From Ministeria vibrans ATCC 50519 (Eukaryota; Opisthokonta; Filasterea), in NCBI GenBank assembly GCA_943704425.1, contig CALSCP010002280.1, positions 43,832 through 69,040 on the forward strand: a stretch of 25,209 nt of DNA. The letters are read 5' to 3'. Made by a program: the position numbers and the translations under genes. Shown here one piece after another: positions 13,109-22,776 of the stretch (position 1 is the first letter of the stretch; each line of letters opens with the position of its first letter). The notes under the pieces are model-generated. The model had not been told where the DNA came from. It did no database searches and worked only from the letters and a program-made list of their open reading frames with translations.

Positions 13109-14002
13109 TTAATTTGAGGATGAGAACATGTCCACACCTGATTCGACGGAGCCTTTCTCGACATCGAAACTTTCAATCCCCTCCAAAAGCGATATCGTCC
13201 AATCAGTCCAATCCTCCATGCTCTCCTGGTGGCTCCCCGGGCGCGACGGGATTTCAGGCACCACCTGCAGCGGTAGCGTTGAGGAAGAGTGTACATGTGT
13301 TTGGGCGTCGAGGTCATCACCACTGCCGGACTCACTCACATCCGCGCCCGCCAGTTCTAAGTTTTTGAAGAGTGGGAGGGAAGACACGCCTGAGTAGCAT
13401 GAAGGTACTGAAGTAGAGGAGGAACGACTTGAAGATGCGGATGACGACAGTAAAAGACGTGGTTGATCACTGTCGGTTGCGGAAGAGCTGAGACAAGACG
13501 CAGCTGCAGCCGCTGAGGTGTCGGGCGCAGCGTACCACTCGCTGGGTGGGTGTGTACAAGGAAGCTGTTCACGCGGTCGCGCCAGCTGACGGTAGCGCTC
13601 GACAGCATCCTTTGCATCTTTGTCTGGGTTACGGCTGCGGGATGCCTTCTCGAGAACATCACCGTTGCCGTGTTTATCAAGCAGATGATCCACCAGTAGA
13701 GCGTGCGAATTCAATGTCACTTCAGAGTTGCACAGTTGACAGACAAATTGTGTGGGTGCAGAGTTATTCCTCACAACAATCTCCGGGTGATATTCGCTCA
13801 GGTGTTCAGCCACGCGATTCTTGCGACTCAATTCAATCATGCTCGTGTCGTCCACACCTTCCTCGTCGGAGGCGCACGCCTGACATTGAAAGCGGAGCAC
13901 GACTACGCAAGTGTGCGGATCGCCACTTATCGCACGCACTCTCTCTTGAGAGAGCTGTGACACGTGCATGAGAATCCTTCCATTCGAGTCGACAATGTTG
14001 CG
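13109..14002 (-). CDS. Zinc-finger protein with Ser-rich C-terminus, unassigned; 5' exon not found
   Basis: A single exon encodes 297 residues to TAA at 13111-13109. It begins at a clear acceptor (gttgcag|CGCAACATTG) in phase 0, so at least one 5' exon is missing. Two zinc-binding segments are visible: FQCQACASDEEG...AEHLSEYHPEI and FVCQLCNSEVTL...LVDHLLDKHG, both CxxC with paired His, like degenerate C2H2 or Di19-like fingers. After residue about 125 the protein is low-complexity, with poly-Ala and poly-Ser stretches, and ends in an acidic segment (MEDWTDWTISLLEGIESF) that could be an activation-like motif. Role unknown; nucleic-acid or protein binding is inferred from the fingers only. An ATTAAA hexamer overlaps the stop codon. 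Confidence 0.7.
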   Translation of the reverse strand, partial: RNIVDSNGRILMHVSQLSQERVRAISGDPHTCVVVLRFQCQACASDEEGVDDTSMIELSRKNRVAEHLSEYHPEIVVRNNSAPTQFVCQLCNSEVTLNSHALLVDHLLDKHGNGDVLEKASRSRNPDKDAKDAVERYRQLARPREQLPCTHPPSEWYAAPDTSAAAAASCLSSSATDSDQPRLLLSSSASSSRSSSTSVPSCYSGVSSLPLFKNLELAGADVSESGSGDDLDAQTHVHSSSTLPLQVVPEIPSRPGSHQESMEDWTDWTISLLEGIESFDVEKGSVESGVDMFSSSN

Positions 14003-14615
14003 CTGCAACAGAACGAGAGAAAATCAATTATTATTAATAATTCATAAACTTAGAAGAAACGCAAGAAGAAATGCCGGCTCGATCATTGCAGCATACATAC
14101 GACCGCTGTTTTGTATATAATATAAGCGCCATATGTATACCACTTGAATGTGACTTAATGCAGTCATTGGAAGAGGATGATCAACGAAGCGCGAAAAAAC
14201 AAGAACTTTCAGTCGAAAGATTATTGACCAAGAAAAAACATCTCCACAATTTTTTAAAAACACTGCCAAAGAGCTGAATGTAGGACAAACCCAGGCTGCG
14301 TATGGTGGAAAATTGTTCTAGTACTATTGCAGGATGAATACTGACATGATTACGGGAGAGGCGGGAGCGTGCGTTTGCATTTAATGTGTGTGATGGGGTT
14401 TTCTCGCAGACGAAGCAAGTCCAAGTGCCGCATCGGCAGAGAGCGAAGAAGAAAAATATCAATGCATCGCGCAACAAAGTAGCGCAAAATAAAAGCAATG
14501 AGGATGGAAGGGGGGTGGGTGGGAAAGGGGGAGGGGGAGGGGGAGAGAGAACAAGCGAAATAACATTGGTCGAGATTCCGTCGCGTTTTCGCTTATTTTT
14601 CGTCTGAAATCGACT
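14003..14615. other. Intron/5' region of the zinc-finger gene; no confident exon
   Basis: 613 bases that should contain the missing 5' exon of the zinc-finger gene on the minus strand. A strong-looking gtatgt donor lies near 14096, but the frame leading to it (WYTYGAYIIYKTAV) is short, lacks a Met and is unconvincing. G-rich sequence occurs at 14510-14550 on the plus strand (GGGGGAGGGGGAGGGGGAG), possibly G-quadruplex forming. Nothing else is recognised. Confidence 0.4.
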
Positions 14616-14924
14616 TCAAATCGACTCGTTTTCTGCTTGTTTTTTGAAAACTCCGGGCGATGGTGGGAAAGTATAGTTAGGGAACAGGGGTGTAGGCACC
14701 TTTCGATACTCAAAGTCGTTTGGGAGAGCGTAGATGTCGTCGGCACGCATCTCCGCGTGAAACTTGAGCAGGGAAGCGTAAATCTCAACCATTTCACGAC
14801 GTTTTTGTCGCCGCGCGCGTTGGAGTTTCACCGTGAGTGTGACAGGGGCGTTTTTGAAACACTCTTGGAGAGTTTTCAATCGAATGGCGGCGCGTGGGAT
14901 GAAGCGGGGGCGAAGGCGGAGCAT
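14616..14924 (-). CDS. Small basic protein of unknown function, possible mitochondrial targeting
   Basis: An intact ATG-to-TGA frame of 102 residues. The N-terminus MLRLRPRFIPRAAIRLKTL is Arg-rich, hydrophobic and free of acidic residues, as in mitochondrial presequences. It is followed by a basic helix (LQRARRQKRREMVEIYASLL) and a Pro-rich end (VPTPLFPNYTFPPSP). Codon use looks coding, and the frame is not explained by a simple repeat. I do not recognise the family. It might instead be the first exon of the zinc-finger gene using a weak in-phase donor (AAAG|gtgcct), because its frame and the downstream acceptor are both phase 0, but I prefer a separate gene. Confidence 0.5.
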   Translation of the reverse strand: MLRLRPRFIPRAAIRLKTLQECFKNAPVTLTVKLQRARRQKRREMVEIYASLLKFHAEMRADDIYALPNDFEYRKVPTPLFPNYTFPPSPGVFKKQAENESI

Positions 14925-15711
14925 TGAGAACTCAATGGAATTATTGGAAAAGGGGAGAAGTCAAAGATGACTGAGCAAGGCCCAAGCAATGAATCTTCAA
15001 TGGAGAGAAGGAATTGATTGAGAAAAAGAGTGTTTTTTTTTAATTTTTTGTCAAAAAAAAGTTTCAAGTTTTGATTCGACAATTAATATTTATATCTAAG
15101 GGTATGTGTCAAAAGTCAATTTTTCTCCCAGGATCGACAAGGACTTCGATAAACTATTCTATCTACTATCTAGAATGTAGACACTAGACTCTAGTGAGTA
15201 CTGAGTAGTAACTACGGAGTAGTGAATAGTGAGTCTTAGGCTTGAAGATCATTACAGTGGTTTCTGTGAAAAATTTGAACTTTTGACTTTTCGTCACAAT
15301 AATAATTATTATTAAAAAAATGCAAGGTTTAAAATTATTATCATAGGTCTATCATAATTTATAGGTGATAGATGTATCAGTAAACGCAGAATAAGGCTGG
15401 CCAAGACTAGGCCGCAGAACTAAACACACTTATTACACTAAGCAGTGGTAATAATGTGAGCTGGTGCGTTATTTTCCCACTGGCTGGCGACCTTGCTACG
15501 GTCGTATGATGTATCTACATAATGTACATACATTTTACGGGTAGACTTTGAAAGCTTGGCATGATGCATTAGATAATTCATAATTTTTTCGCGGCGTTAC
15601 TGTGACACTTTGTGCAAGTAAGTAAGTGAAGTAACATTACAACAAAATAGCTCGTCAGTTCATTATCATTATCACTCTCACACTTTTTTTTTTATTTGAT
15701 CTATACTTACG
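14925..15711. other. AT-rich intergenic region, divergent promoters
   Basis: 787 bases between the small minus-strand ORF and the GCL start on plus. Poly(T)/poly(A) runs at 15030-15060, an AGT/TAG-rich quasi-repeat at 15165-15240, and an ATAATAATTATTATT inverted stretch near 15299. No coding exon or recognisable RNA is visible on either strand. Confidence 0.55.
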
Positions 15712-18700
15712 ATGGGCCTTCTTTCCGAGGGCACGTCGCTGACGTGGTCCGACATCGTGCCGCTGTGCGATCATGTTCGCGAACATGGCATCATTCAGTT
15801 CCTCAACATCCACAAACGTCTTCAGGGCCTCTGCAACGATTCCCTGAAGTGGGGCGACGAGGTACAGCACCCACTTGCCTTTGGTGTGAGTGTATGAGGC
15901 ACAGTAGAGGCGGGAGTATCTGTGTTCTTGAAGTGATATTGAGTGCTACTTTTTTTTTTTTTTGTGCTGTCGCTCAACCGTTTTTTTCTCTGTCGTTTTG
16001 GTCACAGGTGGAATACATCATTGTGGTGTTTGATGAAGAGTCGAAAAGGGTTCGGCTGAGTCTGCGGGGCGGCGAGATCCTGGATAAGCTGACGGAGGAG
16101 GAGCGTGAAGGGTAAAGATACAATGCGGCGCGCACTGCACAAGTACACTCATAGTGTGTATTTATTCATCACTCTTCTCTTTCTCTCTGTCTCTCTCTCT
16201 TTTTTTTATCTTTTCCCTCAGGCTCTTAAACAACACGACAATTTCGACCCTATGGCGTCCCGAGTATGGACGATTCATGGTGGAGGGTAGGCGGCAGAGC
16301 GAGAGGCATAGAAGCTGAGCGTGAGTGTACTAAACATGAGTTTGTGTGTTAGGTACTCCGGGCGGTCCGTATGGCGGTGCAATGAAGGACCTGCTGCAAG
16401 TTGAAGAGAACATGCGATTGCGGTATTGAAAGAACAGCAAAGGAGAAGGCATCGAGAAAGACTCACACTGTGTTGTGTCCCGCAGACGTGACAAGGTGCA
16501 GGCGGTGCTCAAGCACAATGAAGCCGCACTGACCATCACTGTCTTCCCGCGAATGGGCTGTGGTGTATTTACTGCTCCTGAAGGGCCCGTCTACGGTGAT
16601 GTTGCCAGGTGCTTACAAGAAAAAGAGAGAAGAAAAAAAATCACAAAAGAAGATGAGAAACTGAGCGCTTCGCTTTCTAAAAAAGGTCTCTGTTTTTCAC
16701 TGACATTGCAATCAATCAACACATTCGATTTCCGTAAGACGCTAAAGTGAATATCATATACGTGTGCTCATATATATTTATGTGTGTGTGTGTGTGTATG
16801 TGTTAGGTCTCTGACACGGAACATTCGATTGCGTCGGAACCAACGCGTTGCCATTAACATTCCCATTTTCAAAGACAAAAACGTAAAAGCATAATAATAG
16901 TTATTATTATTATTTTAATGATTATTGCTATTTGTGTCTGTCAAAACATCACTGAATATGAGTTACTAACTGTTAGTGATTCTGCTGTGACAAGTGTGGA
17001 CATTCAACTCGCGCGCTCACACTCTTGTTTCTTCTTTCTCCTCCTCCTCTTCCTCTTTTCACCTTTTCAGACACCAAGTCCGTTCCGTGAAATATTTCCG
17101 AATGATGACGGAGAAGGGGCACGGGAGGCACTGGATGATCATGTGTATGCCGATGCAATGGCCTTTGGCATGGGAAACTGCTGTTTGCAGGTAACTGCGT
17201 GTCGCACTATGTTGTTGTGTTATTGGTGTGTGCGTGTGTGTGTTTTCTATGCCGCTCAGTGTCTTGTCAGTGCATCATATGACACGTATTGCACCTCTCA
17301 CTTTGTTTCTTTCTGCCTCTCTCTATCACTTTGTTTTTTTCTTCCTCTCTTTCTGTCTCTCTGTGTGTCTGACTAACTCACGTACTCTCTCACTCACTTG
17401 TTGTGTGTCTTTGTGCGGTTTGTATTTCCATAGGTGACCATGCAAGCATGTTCAATCGACGAGGCGCGTTTGCTGTATGACCAGCTTGCACCACTCACTC
17501 CCATAATGGTAATAAAAAACACAACACACTACAACTATGAAATCCTGGACTCACTTTCTGTGATCCCATTTTCTGTCCAGCTTGCTCTCACTGCTGCTTC
17601 GCCTATCTTCCGTGGCCATTTGGTTGATACGGATGTGCGCTGGAACATGATTGCTCAGTCAGTCGACGACCGAACCCGACAGGAACGCGGTTTGGAGGTA
17701 AGATCAGCTCTTTAGACGCAAAGACTCGACACACTCTCTTTACAACAACCACGATCACACCAAGCACACACTACATGCACAGTCTACGCTATATACTCGC
17801 ATACTTTGCACACTCACCTCACGCTCACTTTTCTTCAATTTCAGCCCCTCACCAGTGCTCCCCAGACCCTCAGTAAGTCGCGCTATGAGTCTATCTCTTG
17901 CTACATCAGCAACGATTCCTCTCTCTTCCGTCCCGAGTACAATGACATTCCCATTCCCACGAACCCAAAGGTCTACAAACAACTTTCTGACGCCGGTACG
18001 ACAATCCATAGTCACTTCTCTTACCTCTCTTACGTACTCGATGATTTCTTTTAACAGGGATTGATCATCTTTTGGCTCAACATATGTCGCATTTGTTTGT
18101 GCGCGATCCACTTGTAAAAACAATTCGCTGCACATACTTGTTCTCTCTCTCTCTATCACTTTGTTTCTTTCTCCTCTCTCTCTCTATCACTTTGTTTCTT
18201 TCTCCTCTCTCTCTCTATCACTTTGTTTTTTTCTCCTCTCTCTATCACTTTGTTTCTCTTTCCTCTCTCTCTATTACTTTGTTTCTTTCACCTCTCCCTC
18301 TATTACTTTGTTTCTTTCACCTCTCTCTCTCTATTGCTCTCTGAGTCTTGTTCTCTCTTGTCTTTGTATGGTTAGGTTGTGTTCTCGGAGAAGATTGATC
18401 AAGACGATTCCTCAAGCTCAGACCATTTTGAGGTACGAGAGACACATTACACAAACACTTGTCTTGCACCCACTCAACACAGACATTCTTCTCGCTCACA
18501 TTAGAACATCCAATCGACCAACTGGCAGACGGTGCGGTTTAAGCCCCCACCGCCCCACTCGCCCATTGGCTGGAGAGTCGAATTCCGTCCTATGGAGGTC
18601 CGTACTCACTCCTACCTATGGCGTGTCTTTTCTTTTGTCCTCATTGTATTTCTCTTTTGACCCCTATTTCTCTATTCTTCTTTTTTACTTTGTCTCATTT

Positions 18701-19113
18701 TAGGTCTCTCTGACTGACTTTGAAAATGCGGCTTTTACCGTCTTTACTATTCTTATTTCGCGGGTTATTCTCTCGCTCAAACTCAACCTCTACCAACCCA
18801 TCTCAATGGTACGTTAAAACCCACAGACTTATCTTTCTCCTAAATCACTCTCACACACTTTCTTTAAACACTGTCATCATCTTTCTCTTCCTCTCTATCT
18901 CTTTTACTTACTCCTTTTCCTTAGGTTGATGCCAACATGGCTCGTGCGCACTCTCGCAATGCCGTCAACACTCAGTCCTTTACCTTCCGCAAAAACATTC
19001 AAGACACAAAAGGTTACACTTTGCTTCACATTGTTCTCTATCGATTTGTTCTTTTTTTGTCTTTCTATATCACTTTGTTTGTTTTTTCTTCCTTCTCTCT
19101 CTATCACTTTGTT

Positions 19114-19150
<37 letters not shown>

Positions 19151-19973
19151 ATCACTTTGTTTCTTTCTCTCTCTCTCTCTCTTTCGTTCTTTCTTTCTCT
19201 CTCTTTCTTTCTTTTTTTCTTTCTTCTTTTCTTTTCACTCATTGACTTTCTTTTTAATGTGTTAGGTGGTGAATACGCTGAAATGTCCATCGACACTTTG
19301 ATGAACGGAAAGGTAACGAAAACAATATTAATATTGATCATCAACGAAACCCTCGATTTTTTTTCATGTTTTTGTAGGAAGGAGAATTTCCGGGATTTGT
19401 GCCACTGATTGAGCAGTATTTGGACCAAATGGAAGTGGACTACGACACTCGCGCACAAATCAATTGCTATCTCTGTCTTATCCGCAAAAGAGCAAACGGT
19501 AAAATAACCCCCCAACCTACACACACACATAATTTCTTTTTTTCATTTTTGCTGTTTTCGCTCATACCTTTTTTTCTACTCTGCCTTGTGCAGGGTCACT
19601 TCCCAGCACTGCAACCTACCTGCGTGACTTTGTAACCTCGCATCCGGATTACGCGCAGGACTCAATTGTCTCCGATTCGTAAAGACGCACAACAAAAACG
19701 AAGAGTGAATGTTAACTCTTTTTCTTCTTTTCTTCTTCTTCTTCTTCTTCTTCTTCTTCTTCTTCTTCTTCTTCTTCTCTTCTTTTTCTTCTCGTTTAGG
19801 ATTGCATATGACTTGCTGCGGCGTGTGGATGAGATTGGTCTCGGTCAAACGGTAAAATGCTCAAGTGTATATTACTTTTCATGTCACCTTTTCACTTTCA
19901 CTTCTCTTTCTTTTCTTTTTTCAAGAATTGCGAGGAGATCACGGGATGCTGTACGAAACGCAAGACTGAATAA
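15712..19973 (+). CDS. GCLC/GSH1: Glutamate-cysteine ligase catalytic subunit (gamma-glutamylcysteine synthetase)
   Basis: Twenty exons join in phase: 15712-15861, 16008-16111, 16222-16286, 16353-16422, 16486-16608, 16807-16882, 17071-17190, 17434-17508, 17581-17697, 17845-17995, 18058-18113, 18376-18432, 18505-18597, 18704-18808, 18925-19012, 19266-19312, 19378-19498, 19594-19678, 19800-19851, 19926-19973; 600 residues (human is 637). It ligates glutamate to cysteine with ATP, the first and limiting step of glutathione synthesis, in the cytosol. Family motifs run the full length: [67 protein letters not shown] (the Cys pair is kept), [71 protein letters not shown]. The start is fixed by the conserved MGLLS. 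Introns are 62-262 nt; the three longest (7, 11, 15) carry TC/TATCACTTTGTTT arrays. The donor after exon 13 is unusual (gtccgt). AATAAA overlaps the stop. Confidence 0.97.
17295..17370 (+). repeat. TC-rich tract with TATCACTTTGTTT motif, GCL intron 7
   Basis: CTCTCACTTTGTTTCT at about 17295 and CTATCACTTTGTTTTT at about 17323 within C/T-rich sequence of the 243-nt intron 17191-17433. It is the same motif as in introns 11 and 15 and at the right end of the window. Confidence 0.8.
18141..18345 (+). repeat. Tandem array of TC plus TATCACTTTGTTTC units, GCL intron 11
   Basis: Six imperfect units of about 27-33 bases: TATCAC starts near 18154, 18185, 18217 and 18243, and TATTAC variants near 18272 and 18301, separated by TCTCCTCTC-type spacers. 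The array makes up most of the 262-nt intron 18114-18375. Confidence 0.9.
19060..19250 (+). repeat. TC/TTTC tract with TATCACTTTGTTT units, GCL intron 15
   Basis: Three TATCACTTTGTTT copies (about 19068, 19102, 19150) interrupted by (TC)n and followed by TTTC-rich sequence, within the 253-nt intron 19013-19265. Confidence 0.9.
19725..19790 (+). repeat. (TTC)n microsatellite, GCL intron 18
   Basis: About 15 TTC triplets directly upstream of the acceptor ctcgtttag at 19799, so the repeat also serves as polypyrimidine tract for exon 19. Confidence 0.9.
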
Positions 19974-19974
19974 A
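19969..19974 (+). promoter_or_regulatory. Candidate poly(A) signal overlapping the GCL stop
   Basis: AATAAA formed by GAA TAA A; its TAA is the stop codon. If used, the 3' UTR would be only some 15-30 nt. No other AATAAA is seen closely downstream. Confidence 0.35.
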
Positions 19975-20275
19975 CTCATGCTTTTCTATTTGTGTTTTTC
20001 ACTGAGTGAAAGTGAGAAGGTGCGTTGAGGATCACACAAAATCCATCCTATAAATTATGACAATGTCCCGGCACTGGTTGGAATGCGCTCTCATTTTTGT
20101 ATTTATTGTTCACGGCCACACACGGGGAGTATGTATGGAGATAAGTGGTTGGAAAATCGACTAAGAGAATGAAAAAGATTTATTATCAATATCAATTTAC
20201 TTTACAACGTTTGATTCGACTCATTCCGAGCACTTCTTTTTTTTACCTGTTCATCGAAATTCCCCTTTCAGAAGC

Positions 20276-20343
20276 ATGGAGGGCGAATCGAAGAGTCGGG
20301 CTCCCGCTGCACGCTTTTGCGACGAATGGTCCGTTTTCTTCTC

Positions 20344-20437
<94 letters not shown>

Positions 20438-20988
20438 GTCTCTCTCTGTCTCTCTCTTCCTTCTCCTTAACTCACCTCCCTCGGTCTTCCTGCTCCCCCT
20501 GCCCACTGCAGCCAGTTCCTGATGGTCCCCAAAGCAAGCCCTGAGAAGGTGAACAGACGCGCTGTGTCACAAACAACCAGTGAACGTTTTTTTTTTCGTC
20601 TTTTTTTTGCTTCTTTTTCCACGTTAGGAACTGTATTACCAGTGCAACAAGTGCCAGAGCCGCAAAGACATTGACATCAACCGAGAAGAGGACTTTAGAG
20701 TGTTCTCCAACCGAATGCAGCACTCGGATGAGTACGAGCGAGAGACGACGCAAATCGTATTAGTGTTGAGTGTGTTGCTCATCTCATCTCTTTAGTGAAA
20801 TGCTGACACATATCATTGCGGACGTGACGGCCGACCCGGCGTTGCCCCGCACTCATGACCATACGTGTCGGGAGTGCAGCGGCACAGACATTGCGTACTT
20901 CTCGGCACAGTCACGACCGGACGACAAGAAGATGGCACTGTACTATGTGTGCTGCAACAAGGACTGCAACTACAAGTGGAAGGATTGA
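20276..20988 (+). CDS. RPB9/POLR2I: RNA polymerase II subunit RPB9
   Basis: Four exons, 20276-20328, 20512-20548, 20628-20731 and 20796-20988, give 128 residues (human 125, yeast 122). The N-terminal zinc ribbon uses C15, C18, C36 and C39. The conserved linker HIIADVTADPALPRT lies at 70-84. The C-terminal TFIIS-like ribbon uses C89, C92, C117 or C118, and C122, ending YYVCCNKDCNYKWKD. RPB9 sits at the polymerase jaw and acts in start-site choice, fidelity and transcript cleavage. The third junction is decided by phase: donor GAT GA|gtacga at 20732 plus T at 20796 gives DDEM, whereas the later gtatta donor would shift frame. The first donor is the unusual gtccgt. The 183-nt first intron is mostly (TC)n. 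Confidence 0.96.
20343..20460 (+). repeat. (TC)n microsatellite, RPB9 intron 1
   Basis: An almost pure TC tract of about 85 bases followed by TCTG variants, filling intron 20329-20511. It is the longest pure TC run in the right half of the window. Poly-(Leu-Ser) frames from it are artefacts. Confidence 0.95.
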
Positions 20989-21438
20989 GACACGAAAGAG
21001 TGTCTTCTCATCTTTGTGAGGTCAATGATGTGCCTTTGCAGTAAGGGAGTGTGATGCTATGTGAATTATTACAAAAAAAAAGACGATTGTACATAACAGC
21101 AAGGGAAATTGTACGCGCACAGTCACGGCACACGAGTCATGACTCGCGAGTAGTCCTTTAATGACCAGGCTTTGAGAGACATTTAAACACCCACAACCAA
21201 TTGTGATTCGATTTGCATACGATAACCATTAGTATATTGGAAATGTCTTCTTCTTCTTCTAGTATATTGTCTTGTTCTGGCATTGAGTACAGGCCTTGAT
21301 TGATTGAGTCTCTATTTATTTTCTTATTCAGCCATGTATTGTGACTCTTTGTTTTCTATAATGCCCTGTTTTGACATTGGTTCAGCTCTCGATTCTCTAA
21401 ATATGATCGTTTATATTCAGTCATTTTTGAACTTTTGA
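20989..21438. other. Intergenic between RPB9 and the MRNIP-like gene
   Basis: 450 bases, AT-rich, with a short TTC run at about 21247-21260 and a repeated AGTATATTG (about 21231 and 21260). It should hold the RPB9 3' end and the next promoter. No exon seen. Confidence 0.5.
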
Positions 21439-22399
21439 ATGGTGCAGATATTCCAAGTTCTCTCGTGCGTCCAATGCTCGACGAGGCAGGTCAAGTTACA
21501 GAGCAAGCAAACAAAATGGTCTTGCGTGACCTGTGGAAAAAGTGAGGGGCTGAAACATGGACGCGCTCTGACGTGCGCCATTTAGAGCAATCCATCCTGA
21601 AGGTGCTGCTTGTGGGCACCGCGCCCGAGTGCCGGGCAGCTGTGCAGCAGACTAATCTGCTGCGAGGGCAAGTGCAGGAGTCTGCGGAGGTCCTTGCAGC
21701 GCCGCCTGTCCAAAGAATTGAGGTGTGACGGAACGAGTGTTTCGCGCGCGAAACTGTTTTACTCACTGCTGCCGTTCCTGCCAGGAGCAGCGCACTCCCG
21801 TTGACTGGGATGCATATCTTCCTGCCCAGCACAACGGTGGCGGGAGCGACGCCGACGATAGCGATGGCGAGTGTCTTCCGTTTCGCGGAGTGGACGAGGT
21901 GGGCCGTCAGCGCACTAAGAAGGCTCAGCCGAGTCGAGGGGGCACCACCACCACCACCACCACCACCGCCACCGCATCGGTATTTGGTCGAGATCGAACA
22001 CGGACGGAGGTGGGGAGAGACTCGGGTGTGCCGTGTGTGTCTCAGGAGCTGGCGCGAACCGTCGTGACACGACAAGACGAGCCTCGACAGTCAGTGCAGC
22101 CGGATGTGATGTGGACACGACCCAAATCCTCACCTCAACCCCAACAGACGACGAAACGACCGCGAGACGAAGAAGAAGAAGGGGCGAAGAAGCAGAGAAA
22201 GAAGGAAGCGCAGCGAACTGAAACATATCGCCCCCTGAACACACTGATCAGTCGCTCGTCTGCTTCAGCCTGCGCTACGGTTGCGACCAACAGTAGTGCA
22301 CCGTCGAATGTGACCGAGTCCAAGTGGTCGCGTTTCCTTCAGCCCACGGCAGACAAGAGCGACGATGACAGTGACTCAGAGGACCAATACGGCACATAG
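21439..22399 (+). CDS. MRNIP-like protein (MRN complex-interacting protein family)
   Basis: Three exons, 21439-21541, 21586-21722 and 21785-22399, encode 284 residues. The N-terminal zinc finger uses C10, C13, C29 and C32 (VLSCVQCSTRQVK...KWSCVTCGKKQS). The following segment, ECRAAVQQTNLLRGQ, matches the conserved block after the finger in MRNIP. The rest is low-complexity: Asp/Ser patches, a poly-Thr run from (ACC)n, a Lys/Arg/Glu segment that may be a nuclear signal (KKQRKKEAQR), a conserved-looking KWSRFL, and an acidic end. Animal MRNIP binds MRE11-RAD50-NBS1 and promotes the DNA-damage response; that role here is inferred by family. Intron 1 is only 44 nt (gtgagg..tttag) and is supported by the phase giving GKKQS. 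Confidence 0.75.
21943..21973 (+). repeat. (ACC)n coding repeat
   Basis: About nine ACC triplets in frame encoding poly-Thr in the disordered middle of the MRNIP-like protein. Confidence 0.85.
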
Positions 22400-22776
22400 G
22401 AAGGACCCCGTTTGTTTCAGTTTCCGTTTGTTTGTAGATACTTATTGTTATATTGCCCAGTTGTAAATTGTACGTTGTCCAATATTGGATGGCGCTGTCC
22501 GATATCTTGATATGCAACGATGTGATGGAGTGTTACATTAATGACACAAAACAAACAAAAGGAAAAGAAACAATATTATGACATTAGTGATGTAACATTG
22601 ACAACCAATAGAACGTGCGCTAAGCAATTACTGATTAGTGATTACTGGTTGACGCGGAAGTGAGTAGTGACATGGCCCATGGGCGAATTGGAGGGAAAGA
22701 GAGAGAGAGGAAATAATTCAAGATCAAAACAATCAATCCCAAATTGAAAATTCCCAATATTACAAAAATTTGAACT
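22400..22776. other. Intergenic between the MRNIP-like gene and amidophosphoribosyltransferase
   Basis: 377 AT-rich bases with a short GA stretch at 22693-22710. It must contain the promoter of the downstream purine gene. No exon or named element is seen. Confidence 0.5.

Noticed and set aside
16886-16925. ATAATAATAGTTATTATTATT inverted repeat in GCL intron 6 as a structured RNA
   Set aside because: Short AT-only arms of this type are common in AT-rich introns here and show no further helix.
18154-18320. Regularly spaced repeats resembling a CRISPR array
   Set aside because: Spacers are themselves TC repeats, the array is inside a GCL intron of a eukaryote, and no cas genes are present; it is a mini-satellite.
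20733-20790. Use of the gtatta donor after CAAATC in RPB9
   Set aside because: It leaves phase 0 while the next exon needs two carried bases; the gtacga donor at 20732 restores the DDEMLTHIIADV sequence.
10265-20988. Functional clustering of RNA polymerase II genes (TFIIB and RPB9)
   Set aside because: They are about 9 kb apart with unrelated genes between and separate orientations of neighbours; coincidence is the simpler reading.
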